A stretch of 64,000 nucleotides of DNA from Allacma fusca (GCA_947179485.1 OX359246.1:43627632-43691631); one strand, 5' to 3'; shown: positions 39,489 to 51,940, counted from the first letter of the stretch. Notes: a model not told the origin generated them from the sequence alone. Numbers and translations are program-made.

Positions 39489-40139
39489 CAGTGCTCGGCA
39501 CGGGTATGGGTAATACTCGGGTAAACGGGTATGGGTACGGGTATGGGTACTACCCGGGTACCGATTTTGTGTACCCGAACAATTTGGACAAAACAATTGG
39601 ACCCGGGTACACTTTGGTCGGCTCAAAATTTCGGGTACGGGTACGAGTATGGGTACGGGTACAAGGATTTCAAAATAGGTATATACCCACCGGGTACGGG
39701 TATAATGGGGTCATTTACCCGTACCCGCGACCATTGTACCCGAGTATTTGGATACGTTGAGATTTGAGACATTTTGATGAATTTTATGCCATCATGCTTG
39801 GAACTTCTGTTGGAAACTTCTGTCCGTATTTTTAGTAATTCTGAATACATATAGCTTATTGTTAATACCCTTTTAACCTTACAACATGCAGTAAATGTAT
39901 TTCAGACTGTGTAGCTAAAATACATATTTATATATCTATAATATATATTTTATGGAAACATGTTTTAGGAAGAATAAATAAATAAACAGACGAGGAATAA
40001 TAACTAGTACGGGTACGAAAAATGTGTCCCCGGATACTCGGGTATGGGTACGGGTATAGATACCAGTTATTGCAATACCCGCATTTCGGGTAAGGATACG
40101 GGTGCGGGTACCGATTTTTCGTACCCGTGCCGAGCACTG
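39489..40139. mobile_element. hAT-like non-autonomous element (651 bp)
   Basis: Terminal inverted repeats CAGTGCTCGGCACGGGTA at 39489-39506, with the reverse complement at 40122-40139. A perfect 8-bp target duplication GATGCATA lies at 39481-39488 and 40140-40147. Both ends carry arrays of GGGTAC/GGGTAT units pointing inward from each end; the middle is AT-rich and non-coding. TIR start (CAGTG), duplication size and layout fit a hAT-type MITE. Confidence 0.88.
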
Positions 40140-40392
40140 GATGCATATAATACGATGGCAAAACGGTTTCTGCGAGGTACTGTAATTTTTCATATCGCCG
40201 CACTTATGTTCTTGTTGTAAAGCAAAGTACCTTTCGCATTAACATAAATGTCATCAATCACATAGTCGGTGGCGAATTTTTCCGATAGTTGGATCGCTGA
40301 TCCGAACTCGTCAAACTAGACTTACTATTGATACTGTGTCAAAGGATTATCAACTGTTTTTTTAAAATTGAAACAATGAAAAATATATACAA

Positions 40393-41610
40393 CTAGTAAA
40401 AACCCCTGCTCCGCAGGGAAATTTGCTTGACATCTTGGTTTGTTGTAACATACTAAAACCTGCATGATAATAGTCTAGATAGATGAGAAGATAGACACGT
40501 GAAAAAATCATGGTTGAGTGCACTGGGGAACTTCACAATAAGGCCCTGCGCATGTCCCATGTTTGATCCCTAGACCGCGGCTGGGAGTTGGTCTCACATA
40601 CATTTTTACAAATCAGTAAATTTAACGATTAAAAACTTTCTTAAAACAATATTTGTTGTAAATGTTTTATTTCTGTCATCAAGTATTTTGCTTTGATGCT
40701 CATTGTCGACAATTTTTGATTTAACTTTCGTTCTATATGTTGCCCTGCAAAGTTTATAATATTTCGGGCTTCACACAATTAACTGTATAAGTACCATTCC
40801 ATTCACCCTGTAGTTCCCCCTGATCCTCAGTTTTGTCGACATATACTTTTACACTGTATTAGGAAGTGGCTCCAAAAAATGCTACATCGAGTTGATCATG
40901 ATTAAAATCGGTTTTGATAACCAAATGTCTACTTTCCTATAAATCAAACGGGTATTCACCCTCATTTGAAATTAGTGTAATTTTTGGAAGAAACATGGTA
41001 TACTCTTTCGTCCTTCCTGTTAAAACCTTAGCGAATAAAAGATTATCTTTGAGCGGATCAAGCCACCGCCTGCGTCGGTAGATAACCCCCATTTCCCAAT
41101 TTCCCAATAACAACACGAACACAGTATAACGGATTGATCCGCTAGTATTAAAATTATATTACCGAAATGATTCTTTCAATCGAATATTTTTTAAATAATG
41201 ATGCTTGATCTGAAATACAATATCGTATGATTATAATCGATATTACACAAATTCTTTAAATACACAATTACGTGTGTAGGTTCCTTCACCTTTATGCAGT
41301 GTCATCTACAATGATCGTAATATTTATTTTTGATTTCTCGAAAATGCAACATATAGTTTACCATGTAAAAACATTGGCTTCGATAGACAAATATCAAGTG
41401 TATAAAAACTTTGTCCTTGAGAATTTTGAATCCTCACAACAAAGCTAGTATATAGTAGTTATAGTAATTATTAAAGAAAGCCCAAAGGTCTATCGAGACC
41501 CCGGGACGGCTGACCGGGACAATGTCGCTTGCTACAGTGTAATGTTTTAATAGTCTAGTTTTTAAATTTGTTTAAAAATAACTCTTCTAATTTGAAAAAG
41601 TGGACCGTCT
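40393..41610 (-). mobile_element. Helitron fragment, 3' end at left, with helicase relic
   Basis: Read on the minus strand, the element ends in a CCCTGC/GCAGGG hairpin followed by a T-rich spacer and CTAG, with T as the next base: the classical Helitron 3' terminus. On the same strand, 40937-41122 encodes a relic ending in VLTGRTKEYTMFLPKITL, like the C-terminal part of Rep/helicase, in broken frames. It matches 52740-53939 in inverted orientation. The 5' TC end was not found. The inner part contains a module with GACCCCGGGA and a ctTGCTACTGTnTAAT-like core that recurs at about 42080-42250 and in the right-hand copy. Confidence 0.7.
40511..40571 (+). ncRNA. tRNA-like / SINE-type pol III boxes inside the left Helitron
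   Basis: TGGTTGAGTGCACTGG (40511-40526) resembles a tRNA A box and TGTTTGATCCCT (40560-40571) a B box, at tRNA-like spacing. The same module is present inverted in the right Helitron (53748-53797). The cloverleaf is not convincing, so this is at best a tRNA-derived relic, not a working tRNA. Confidence 0.35.
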
Positions 41611-42485
41611 TGGTGGTTGATGTAGAAGTGCACGTGCACGTAGATGTGCTCAACGTAGAGTAGAAATTAATCAAATATTTCCCAAACAAATACAATTTGC
41701 AACGATCGTCTAAACATATTCTCAAAAACATTATTCCGGAATTCAGTAACCGAACGTAACTGTGTGTAAAGACGACAATTTATTTGAAAGTTAGTTTCGT
41801 ATATTTGTATATTCCTAATAATTTGACATTTATTTTTAATTCTAGGGAGTTATCTGAAACTTTTCTTGAATTAGAAGTTAACCAACTATTTTTGTAAATA
41901 ATTGTAATCATAATTATTATTGTAAGGTATCCTCCGAAATATTTGTGTAGACTTCTGGTAATTTCTTCCAAAATGAAATTATTGTTGTCCTCTAGTTGGC
42001 AGAAGCTTTTTCTTCATTCATGGGAATTTTTTCCCGTGTAACTTTTTATAGCAAGCACTTTAACAGCACACTACGTTGCACGTGACAATATCGCCGCCCT
42101 TGCTAATGTATCATGCTTTAAAAAATTATTTTTTGATTAAAAAATAATTCTCTCTTCTAATTAGAAAGAGCCGGTCGTCTTGGTGTTGAATGGCTGCCTG
42201 TGACAATGTTGCTGCCATTGCTACTGTTTAATTCTTTAATAATTATTTAAAAAAGACTAATAAGAAATTTTAATAATTTATTTAGCACCCGAAAATGTGA
42301 ATCTCAAATCCGTATTACACCAAGACGAAGACTGTCAACTCGTTGAATTTAGTAGAAAGGATGCTCTTTTACTTTTTGCACTAATTTTTAAATTAGATTA
42401 AATTTATATGCAGCTTTTTATTGGCTCGTAGATTTCGTATGTGAATTCAAAGTAACATACATTCTCACTGCATATTATATAAGAT
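41611..42485. other. Non-coding spacer inside the transposon complex
   Basis: No gene. Around 42080-42250 it holds two copies of a short module (GTGACAAT-rich, then a CTTGCTA core, then a CGTCTTGGT motif) that also occurs in both Helitron arms, so it is probably degraded Helitron sequence. Confidence 0.45.
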
Positions 42486-43299
42486 GATTAGCGCTTTTAA
42501 GTGAAAATCTAAAATTGTGTAATATTGCGAGCTTCCAGTACGCTGCAAGATGTTGGTTTAAGCCGACAAGCACAGCGAGCTGATGGAGACTCTCCTTTGC
42601 GACAGAGTTTCAGCTTTCAGCTTCAGCCCGCTGTGCTTCTGGGCATGCTGTATATACTACCGACTTGTTTGGCTATATCAGTTAGGAGTTTTACGACATA
42701 TCCAGCGTACTGTACGCAATCCGGAATGTACGTACACGGTAAAAATTCCGGAGTTTATTTATTACTGGATGGAATACTTTTTCACACCGGCCAATACAGA
42801 AAACGAGGCAGGTTGTGGACGGAGACAAATTAATCATGCATTACAGAGTGCGTAAAAACTACCCCGAAAGGACTAAAAATGATCACGGTACTTTTATGAC
42901 TGGCTGGAGTTGCTTCGTTTCTGCGGAAACATGCATAAAATATAAACGGCTGCAGTAACAAGTTGATCTTGCTCTGTACACATTGTAACCCCAAAAGTAG
43001 TACATATTGTTAATATGTACACGACGGTTGCAGTCAATTTAATCATTTAATCGGATGCCAATTGGGTAAATAAACGCATAATCCTATATATATTTCATTT
43101 AGTTTTCAAAAGAGCTGAACAGTTGTAATACTAGATTAAATTTATTATTTTATTCATATTTATAAAACAACATTTGTTTACGAAGCTACTGTGTAGGCCA
43201 TGGACTGCTTAAATTCAGTACTTACAATTAGTAACAGGAAATATTATCGATAATTTTAGGGATCTTAAATAAAATTAATATGCATTAATACGTATTGTA

Positions 43300-46200
43300 T
43301 CAGCCTGATAAAAACGCAGATAATTCAAGCACAGATGAAGGAAGTGGACATTTTTGACACATATCATAAATACAATAGTCAAGAAATTGCCAAGTACCAG
43401 AGCATGAATGCGGGAAAGGAACATTAAATACATAAAATGTCTTAAAAGCTAAGTCCACTGCTGAAATGAATGTGTCCACTTTAAGTGCACGTTTTTCAAA
43501 AACAACAAAGTAGTCCTGAAACTCAAGCGTCGTCAGGTTTTCTTTGCAGACTATCTTAGCCGATTTGGAGTCAAGGTTACGGGCAAATTCGTCAATATCA
43601 TCCAGCGGCTATAAAATATCAGTAAACTTAGTTTCAAAAATATACATTTACCCCACTAATGTAAATCATACATGAAATAAGTAATAAACTAAACAAATTT
43701 AAAGGGGAATTTTACATTTATGACTTGAATGAATGCTTTTACGCTGTCAACTTGCGTAACTTTCTTAGCCTTGGGCCGATTTAAAACAGCAAGCATAAAA
43801 AACGCGGCACCACTGCTCATAGCATCTGCAAAGATTATGTGACAATGGAGTAGAAATTCATTGTTGATTGTCCCTTTCAAATAGTAGTATTGTTTTAGAG
43901 AAGAAGTTTTAGAGCTACCTGATGATATCCCAAAAGGTATCAACGATTTTTTGACGGACTTGAAGTAGTCAGACAGTTTAGGCGCGATGTATTCCCACTT
44001 TGTGGTAAGGTTATCTGACACCAGCGGGTAACACATGTGGAAGTCTTGCTGAATCTAAACAAGAGGCAGCACACTTTTAGTAATTTATCTTAATTTTAAA
44101 AACGTGATTATCACATTACCGCTCCGGGTGTGTCGAGAAGACGAGGCCATTTTTCCAAAAACTTTGAAGTCCATATCAATACGGCACTTAAGCAAATCCT
44201 TTCTGCGAATTGAAAATGTCTTGACTAGTAAGTCAAACACCTGGGGAGGAGAACTGTGATGTATTAGCCATTTTTGAAAATCCTCCATTTCATCTGCCGA
44301 AGAACCTGACAAAATAACCCAGCTTTACAGTAAGATATTAACCAAACATTATGCGTATACTATAGCTGTTGGATTTAATTGATCTAAATGCATATTTCAT
44401 TAACAACACAATTATTTACATGTAGTTTCACTGGTAAGCACAACGTGATACTTGCGTGTGTATGTATCTGCAAGTATTCCAACTGTTTAGTGAAACTATA
44501 TAAAAATTTGTGTTATCAATAAATGTTGAACATTTTGCAAAGGAATGGAGTCAAAATAATGTACCAGTAAAATCTTCGAAATCATCTACCAAAATACTGT
44601 CAGGAATGGATTCCGAAGGCTTACTGTCATTTGCTTTTGTAGCTTTCCAATAGTTTTTGAAATAATTTTGTATGTATCCTGTTGGGAAAGAGATATTTTC
44701 TTCCCAGATGTGCTTGCAATGACCATGGTTGAAGGCCCATAAAATGAGTGCTTTAACAGGAAAAGTTTTGTCTGACATTTTCCAATATTTATTTCCCAAT
44801 GTTTAAAATTTGTATATATTGTTAAACGTACCTGAAGTTCTAGCTTTTCTTTCCCCTTCAGTGACGGGTAGAGCTGCGATACAATACAATGAGCCAGCTG
44901 TTGACGTTGACCAGTAGACGGGCTGAAATTGGGACAAAATACAAACACGAGCAAGCCTATAGTATTTTACTTATATCATACTGGCGAAATACCATCAAAA
45001 AATCATTTTGTCTAAAATATCTTACTGGTCCGTATGAGATTTTCTAATCAAATCCTCACAAGTGAGCTTCACTAAATGTCTTCTTAGTTTAGGTGTTACC
45101 GGCTGCATTGAACCACTGGCTGTAATAATCTGTTCTCTGTAAGTCACTCTCATGGAGTTGTCGTAGGACTTCAATAATTTGATGATGTCCTATTATTTTA
45201 TTCAATTTTACAATTTGATAATTTCACACCTTTATATGTCAAACTCACAGTAATTTCAGATTCCTCGTCGTAAAAACGTTTTCTCTTCTTCGTCCTGCTA
45301 CTTTGACGCCTATTATTCTGATCCAAAATTATGGCGGTTATTGATCCATTTACATCCTTTGCTTCGCCTCCCTGAATTTTTTCCTCTTCAAGGAACAGAG
45401 TAACCTGTATCGTAAATATAATAGTAAGTTTCGTTTAATCAAAATAATCCGAAATCAGTACACGTATTTTGTATAGCCATTACCTCTGAAATATCAACTG
45501 CTGCGTCTTCATGTAGTGTCCCTGCTAATCCAGCCTGAAATTGATTGGAAATTGTTAATATTGTTTTACGTACACCCACCGATTACAACTGCCAAAGGTT
45601 GTAAATACACAGCAGTGTAATCATTGTTAACGCCCCCTAACTTCCAACAAATTGGTGTTTCAATTTTTAATATTTTATACGCCCGAAAATGGGAATCACA
45701 TTCCGTGACAATTTTGCTGGCAATGAGAAAATACTCTGAATTTAATTTACAAATTAACTTCACTTCCACAAAATTTCCATCTCCGATTTCGTATGACGTT
45801 ATTAAAACGCTGCCAGGTGAGACACTTCTCTCGCAGCAGGTTAATTTGCTAATTATAGTAAATTCATGTGTTGTATGAATTCCTAATCCAGCTGAGAGGA
45901 TTTCGGTAAAATCTACAACATCTTCGGGCGTCATAATTTGAGCACCAGTGTCGTAGATACGTTTGTTGTCATATTTGTCTTGAAGTAAAAACTTATAACT
46001 TGAAAAAACTTGATTCCTTGACATGACTGTCTTGCAAATGTTCTTGTAGTTTCCGCAGTTTGCAGCAACGCCTTTAAAAAACTTGTGACGTGCCTCATTT
46101 CTCATGGTCCAATACCGCTTCAATGACCCGACTAGTTTGATAAGTTCGGCATAGTGCGTGAGAAAATGGTGCTTGGGCCGAAGATTTGTTTGTGACAACT

Positions 46201-48366
46201 TTCGGTAAAGGTAGTGATGGTCCTCAATTATATCTCGTAAAAAAGGTAGCGCATTTTCAGAAATGATGGAACTCATTATTAGATCTAAAATATCCTTTAA
46301 AAGCAGATTTAGTTGGTAATAAGGATTACATATATCAAATAGATCCCCAAATATAAACGTGAAGCATGATATTAACGTTATCGTTTGCGAAGCAGTTTCT
46401 CCCATCCTTGTGTCTTTTGAAAATAGTTTCCCGTGAATCAAAGGGCTAGGTTTGGAGTTTTTATAATGCTGATAGTCAACATTGTTCAATCTAGTATTTA
46501 TTTGATCCATTGTAATGACACCGGTATTGATTAAGCTGCAGATTGCTAGTTTAATATCCAGGGGAACCACGCCTTCAAACAAATCGTGCATAACGTCAGG
46601 GCAATAATGTTCACAAATGTGAAAATGTTGCAACTCATGAAGGATAGTTTGTTGTTTAATTCCAGTTTCCGATAAATTATTCCGTGCAGGATCGATTTTA
46701 TAATTAGTTTTATTCCGAAGTAGTCCTGGTATTGATTTTCCTTCTTGCTGGCATTGATTTTTGGGCATTTTGCAGAATCTGCAGTAAACGTTTGAGGAGA
46801 AGCTTTGGGTCAATCCAAACATCATGTGCAAGCCTAAATTGTCTCCTATGACTTGTCCTAGTCTAATTTTTACATAACCTTTGTAATCCTCACATTCAAT
46901 AAAGATGTTTTTCTAGTTCTTTAAAGCCTTGTACAAGTACACTTAAAATTTGATTAAGCGAATATTTCGATAACAATTTTGACTTAAAACAAAAGCACGG
47001 GTAAATATTTTCAAGTCTCGAATTAAAATCTGCGTCGACATTTAAGAGCGTAATGTAACAGTTTCCAAGTTTATGTATTCCGGCTCTAGATGATAAAGGA
47101 TTTGCTATTTCTAATTCGTCGAAGAAGAGCAAAACAAAAACAGTGGGAATTTGAACATCGAAACTGCGGTTAGTAATGGCTTGAGCAAAACGCATTCCAC
47201 ACATGGGGCTGTAATAGGCAGTTTCGGAAGACGGCGCATATAATTTTGAGGTAACTTGAAATATATTTTCTATCACTCCCGGCACCTCCAAAACTTTCTT
47301 CAGTAAGAGATTCAATGGAACGTATTGAATTGTATCTCTCTTGATCTTGGTTTGAGGCACATTTTTTACCATGCTGACAGAATGATACGATCCAAGTACA
47401 ACTTCCTCTGGCTGAATATAAAAACCATTCTGTTTCAAATATCTTTCGAGCTTAAATTGTGATTCAACATTTACAAATGGATTTTTCAGCCTTTCAAGAA
47501 TATAACAGGATTCCGCATCTATGTCATCGTGAAGTAGTTGTCTGAAGATCAAATTGACCTGTTCCAGTAGATCCTTGGACCATCCGATAATTTCCCCAAC
47601 GACGGTTTTAGGTATTTTCCCGGAACGTAAGAGTTTCACCATAAAAATGGCGGCTTGCTTTTCGAGGTCCGAAATAGATTTTTCTAGAGATTCTGCCAAA
47701 CCGTCTTGCTGTGTCGAACAATCTTCATAGGATACTCAGTTGCCATAGATTCTTGTAAATTATCATTAACACTAGTTTTCGCAACTAATTTAGACATCAC
47801 GGTGTGTGAGATAAAATGCCGTCGAAATGTATCACACCGAGAAAAATTGGTTCTACACAATGGACACTGGTAAAGTTGGCATCGCGCGTTGAATTGGTGT
47901 GCAGACTTCAAATGCGACCAAAGACATTTCCAGTCCAATTCAATTTTCAATGAGCATAATGTACAATGAATTACCTTCTCGGTGAGATCCTTCGTAAGTT
48001 TGTAGGAATTTAAAATTCGAATTCGATGTCCAAAACAAGAGACAACTTGTCGTAACTCGTCCTTCATGGATTCTCCTCCCTCTTGTGACACAATATCCAT
48101 GACATCGTCTGTAATAAATTCGTCTATAAAGGAGCAATCAAGATTATATTATTTATTAATTGCACATAATTATGAATAACCGGCGAACACGATTTGGATC
48201 ATGATATACAATTTATCAAATAAAATAATTCAATGTTCACATAAAAATATTATATTTGGAAATATTAACAAATTCTATGCGCAATTAACTTACCATGAAA
48301 TCTTTGCTTATACAATTCTGATAGTTTCAGCTCGTCCAATACCTTGTCAATAATTTCAAAACTCAT
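43300..48366 (-). pseudogene. Multi-exon transposase-like gene (SAM-like, C2H2, PDVMHDLFEGV domain), two frameshifts
   Basis: Exon 1 is 48294-48366 (start MSFEIIDKVL) and joins exon 2 (45587-48123), giving a SAM-like N-terminus. Next is a C2H2 pair (CTLCSLKI...H and CPLCRTNF...H, about 47820-47960), then a domain ending near 46900, then the core with PDVMHDLFEGV and a conserved histidine/tryptophan-rich stretch (45587-46831). Further exons follow: 45484-45534, 45249-45404, 45026-45189, 44832-44922, about 44580-44780 (frame uncertain), about 44100-44310, two at about 43730-44055, and 43300-43608 with stop TGA. Frame breaks occur between 47686 and 47740 and near 46905 in an A5 run. This architecture is known from transposon-derived proteins common in invertebrates and fish; EnSpm/CACTA is my best superfamily guess. 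Otherwise well preserved, so decay or assembly error is recent. Confidence 0.65.
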
Positions 48367-49719
48367 GTCTAACTACAAATACTTTGACATTAAAATTATT
48401 TCCAGAAATTATATGTACGGAGGAATTCGATCTGTGCACTACACCGACTGAGACCAAGACGAGAACAATGTAATGGTGCCTCATGTCCATGCGGTAAACT
48501 GTGTTCGCTAACGGTCAAAATTGTATTCCCAATGACAGGATTGATATGACTCTTAGACAGTGAATTTTATTCCTGCATGCGGCATTTGCTAATTTACACT
48601 CCGTCTAGGAACCTTTATTGCAAGAAGAAGCCATGCTTGCATTGCAAGAATAATTTTGTCATGCATTTTGAAGTACACAGTATTATTTTCAGTCTGACCG
48701 GGAATAACCTTGTTTTACTCCGCGTTTGGCTACTCCTGTGTTTTTACAGTGTAGGATCCCGCGTACTACGCAACTTCTAGCCTACTTTACGTAAATTTGG
48801 TCGCAATCAAGAATAACTTCTTGTTGATACGAATGTAGTGTACGTACGCAAAATCTTGCGTGCCTGTAGGGTTAGGTTTAAAACTTTGTCATGCACAAAA
48901 ACTATTTGCCGTCATGACTAGTAAAATAGTTCGACAAAAACATTAAAGTTTAACTAATGCAAGTATCTTTCAAATATCTGCAATACAATTCTGATATTTA
49001 ATTAATTTATTGATATTGTATAACCATCAACTGAAGTCGTCGTCAAAAATATGATATGTAAATAAAATATTTAATTTGTGAATAAGTTAATTCAAAATAC
49101 AATTAATAACGTCCAAATTATGGTAGCTCTGGAATAACAATCCTCAAAAGTTAACATCCAAATCGTCTACAACTTGAACGAAAATATCCACTAAATCGTC
49201 TGTCTCAAGTTTTCTCATATAATATAAATTGTATTTGCAACGGAAAGCTTTGAACTTCATTCATAACACGCTTCTTCAAATTCTTTTGGAGTCAAACTTG
49301 CAACCTATCTATTTCAATGACAGGAGATCATTTTTGCTGTTGCAAATACGTGCAAATTAGTTGCACAAATGATTGATAAATATTCTGGTCTGAAAAGACG
49401 GGGATATTTTTATATACTCCATCCCTACCAGCACCTGAAATCCACCACTGAAATTACAAAGGAATTTATCCAAAAAGTGCACGGTGAAACTAAAAACTGC
49501 GCGGTGATTATATAGTACTTTTTACGGTTTTTCTGATGCAGTGTTAAGATTAGTGTACTTGGAAATATTTAAGGCGTAAAACGTGTTTTAAATTAAAACT
49601 TTTTTGCATGCTAATACATATTATGCGCGGGTATTTGCGTGTACTTTCAATTGCATTACGCAGGATTCTGTGCACAAAAGTAACCAATGCTATTACTCGG
49701 AAGTCTGCGTACGATAGGC
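48367..49719. other. 5' non-coding part of the large transposon
   Basis: 1.35 kb between the transposase start and the right inner inverted repeat. No open reading frame with a recognisable product. Confidence 0.5.
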
Positions 49720-49809
49720 TGAAAGTACCGCACGTACGCCGATTATTGCGTACATCTCAGATTGCGTAGAGTACGCTGGATGTTTCGTAAAACTCCTAAC
49801 TGTATATAG

Positions 49810-50245
49810 TGACATAATATAGTACATATCGTCGGTGAAGAGGCAAAATGATCTAGGTGCATACTCGATTAGAATCAAAATGATCTACATAACTTTTTCC
49901 CTAAAGGAAAAATGAACTAGGTACAAGTCTTTTTAAAAGCAAACTGACCTACATGCAGTTTTCCATAAAAGCAAAATGATCTAAGTGCTGTCCTGAATTT
50001 CTGTGTGAGAAAAATAGCTTCTGCAAGGAGGACACGTAGCTTATAAGGACTGTAATTATTATTATTATTATTAATTATTATTATTGTTAATTATTATAAG
50101 GGGTCAGTGAATAAATATTTAATAAAATTTCATTATCCTTTATTATTATTGAGCACTTCTGTTGATTTAAACCTTCGCGCGTTTGTAGTACAATTCAAAC
50201 CTTCCCGGCTTATTTCACGAATTCAAACCTTCCCGGCTTATTTAC
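49810..50245. mobile_element. Insertion with AAAATGATCT repeats (436 bp)
   Basis: Interrupts the right inverted repeat between TATATAG (49803-49809) and TATACAG (50246-50252). It opens with a CATATCGTCGGTGAAGAG motif and about four degenerate 35-40 bp units containing AAAATGATCTA or AAACTGACCTA, followed by an ATT microsatellite near 50058-50098. The same motif and repeats recur inverted at 54165-54325. Confidence 0.5.
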
Positions 50246-50387
50246 TATACAGCCAAGCAAGTCAGTGGTATATACAACAAGCCGAGAAGCACAGCGGGCT
50301 GAAAGCTGAAGCTCTGTCGCAGTGGAGAGGTTTTTCAGCTCGCTCAGCTCGCTGTTCTTCTCGGCATATACCAACTGCTTGCAGCAT

Positions 50388-51049
50388 GTATGTATGTATT
50401 TTAGGGGGTCCCACAACCAAAGTTATGGGACACTGCTCAGGCCATCAGTGGGCCCATTGCAGATTACCCTGTCGAACATGTTAATTTACGAATAGCATTG
50501 GAAGAGTGAGCATGGGATGTTCACTTTCCTGAATTTGCTTATCCGATTTCGTATCCCTAAGTTGCTATTTGGGCAACTGCTTCACTAAGATATGCAATCT
50601 ACTCAAGTTATGTCAGGGGCTCCGGCTGCTATTCTACCAACAGTAAAATGCAGGTGAGCCTCTGCACTTTATGCAGAACCTGAGGAATGTGCCAGATATT
50701 GGGACACTCACCCCCAAGTCAATACCACAAGGCAATGACGTGGATTCGTGGGGATCACTGCTAAATCAAAATGTCCCAAAAGCCTATGGGTGCAAACTAC
50801 CCGGGAATCAAGTGCTGATTCGGTGGTGGCAAATCACTAACAGCACAAGGTAGCGTTATGGTGCAAGACGCTCGCCCGGTAGACACTTGACAGCAGGGAT
50901 CACAACTCTCCAAGCAGAGAGACTCGGGTGGTGGAGACAAAAAAAAGAATTATGTGTCTCAAAGTTTTTATGCAGATCTGTCTAAAGATAAGGGAGCTCA
51001 GATGAGCACAACCTCACCTCTCGACAGTCCTGTAGCAACTTCTGCTGCT
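50388..51049. mobile_element. Insertion flanked by 12-bp direct repeats (662 bp)
   Basis: TGCTTGCAGCAT occurs at 50376-50387 and 51050-51061, exactly at the two edges of sequence that has no counterpart in the left inverted repeat. The insert is noticeably more GC-rich than its surroundings and has no long open frame. The duplication length would fit a retroelement fragment, but I cannot name the family. Confidence 0.6.
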
Positions 51050-51115
51050 TGCTTGCAGCATACTGGAAGCTCGCAATAATACGCCATTTTAGATTATCAC
51101 TTAACAGCGCTAACC

Positions 51116-51902
51116 ATAATTATTATAAACATTAGACATAAATCATCAAATTTGGATTAAATTAAGACTGGTAGTGATAAAAACTACGTTCGGTTACATT
51201 ACTGAATAATTTGATAAGAGGAGAATTTTAATGACTGAACTTAGTTCACATTAGTGTGGGATTCTTATTAGGAAGAATAATTACAAGCCTTAGCATCCAG
51301 AGTCTTGATCTTTATATCCCTAAAAATATCATTAGGATGTAAGATGGATTTGTAGGAACCATGGACTTTAGTAACTGTAGCAAAGTTAAATGTGTTGCGC
51401 TAATATGAAATCCTTTCATTTTAAATAATCAATGCGTCCAGTGTCTGAGGCTTCAGTTACAACAATGTTCTTTGTTACAATATTGCGGTACAACGGATCT
51501 ACATACAAATTATAATAACATAAAAAATCATATTTGATCAGCACGGTGTGCTGATCCACTAACAATAAGGGGTGAAGCACCATACAGTGATGCAACAGCA
51601 AGATTTAATAACGACGTTGGTATTAAACTGATCAAGCGATTAGTTAAATTCCACGCGTATAGCCAAATATTGAGTTTGGGAAAAAACTTTAGTGGGCCGG
51701 AAGCTGTTCCATAATATTTTGATGATGAATTGCCAACTACCTATATGAAACGAATTGTTAGTCTTGCAGTTAATACTTCACGTCTTATATGAGATTACTT
51801 TGCCTGGCGAAGTGGGATATCAATATTAATCCTTCTCGACAGACCTTGATACGAGATTTATTGCCATTTACACTTTTATTATTTACACTATTTATTTACA
51901 CA
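51116..51902. other. Spacer between large transposon and Helitron tail
   Basis: AT-rich, no gene recognised. It presumably includes the body of the Helitron whose 3' end is at 51940. Confidence 0.4.
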
Positions 51903-51940
51903 AGTAATTGCTCCTGTGCGAAGCACGGGGCTTTTACTAG
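51903..51940 (+). mobile_element. Helitron 3' terminus (first of a tandem pair)
   Basis: Hairpin CCTGTGC/GCACGGG followed by a short T-rich spacer and CTAG at 51937-51940, next base T. This matches the Helitron 3' end rule (hairpin then CTRR, insertion at AT). Its 5' end was not identified. Confidence 0.7.

Larger units (their letters stand above)
42486..51115. mobile_element. Large inverted-repeat transposon (CACTA/EnSpm-like candidate) with nested insertions
   Basis: The left end (42486-42745) is matched in inverted orientation by three pieces on the right: 51050-51115, 50256-50387 and 49720-49802. The shared order is TTAGCGCT, a CGAGCTTCCAGTA stretch, a foldback rich in AAGCACAGCG, and CAGTTAGGAGTTTTACGA. 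The right repeat is split by two insertions: 49810-50245, with an imperfect 7-bp duplication, and 50388-51049, with a perfect 12-bp duplication TGCTTGCAGCAT. The only long gene inside is the transposase-like one at 43300-48366. The outermost boundary and the host duplication are not certain. Confidence 0.65.

Noticed and set aside
39482..40203. Open frames rich in Gly-Tyr-Pro-Val around 39482-40203
   Set aside because: They are translations of the GGGTAC arrays of the hAT-like element.
40511..40571. Functional tRNA gene
   Set aside because: Only box-like motifs are present; acceptor and anticodon stems do not pair convincingly.
42525..42855. Two overlapping plus-strand open frames of about 100 and 90 codons
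   Set aside because: They lie in the inverted repeat and foldback of the large transposon and have no recognisable domain.
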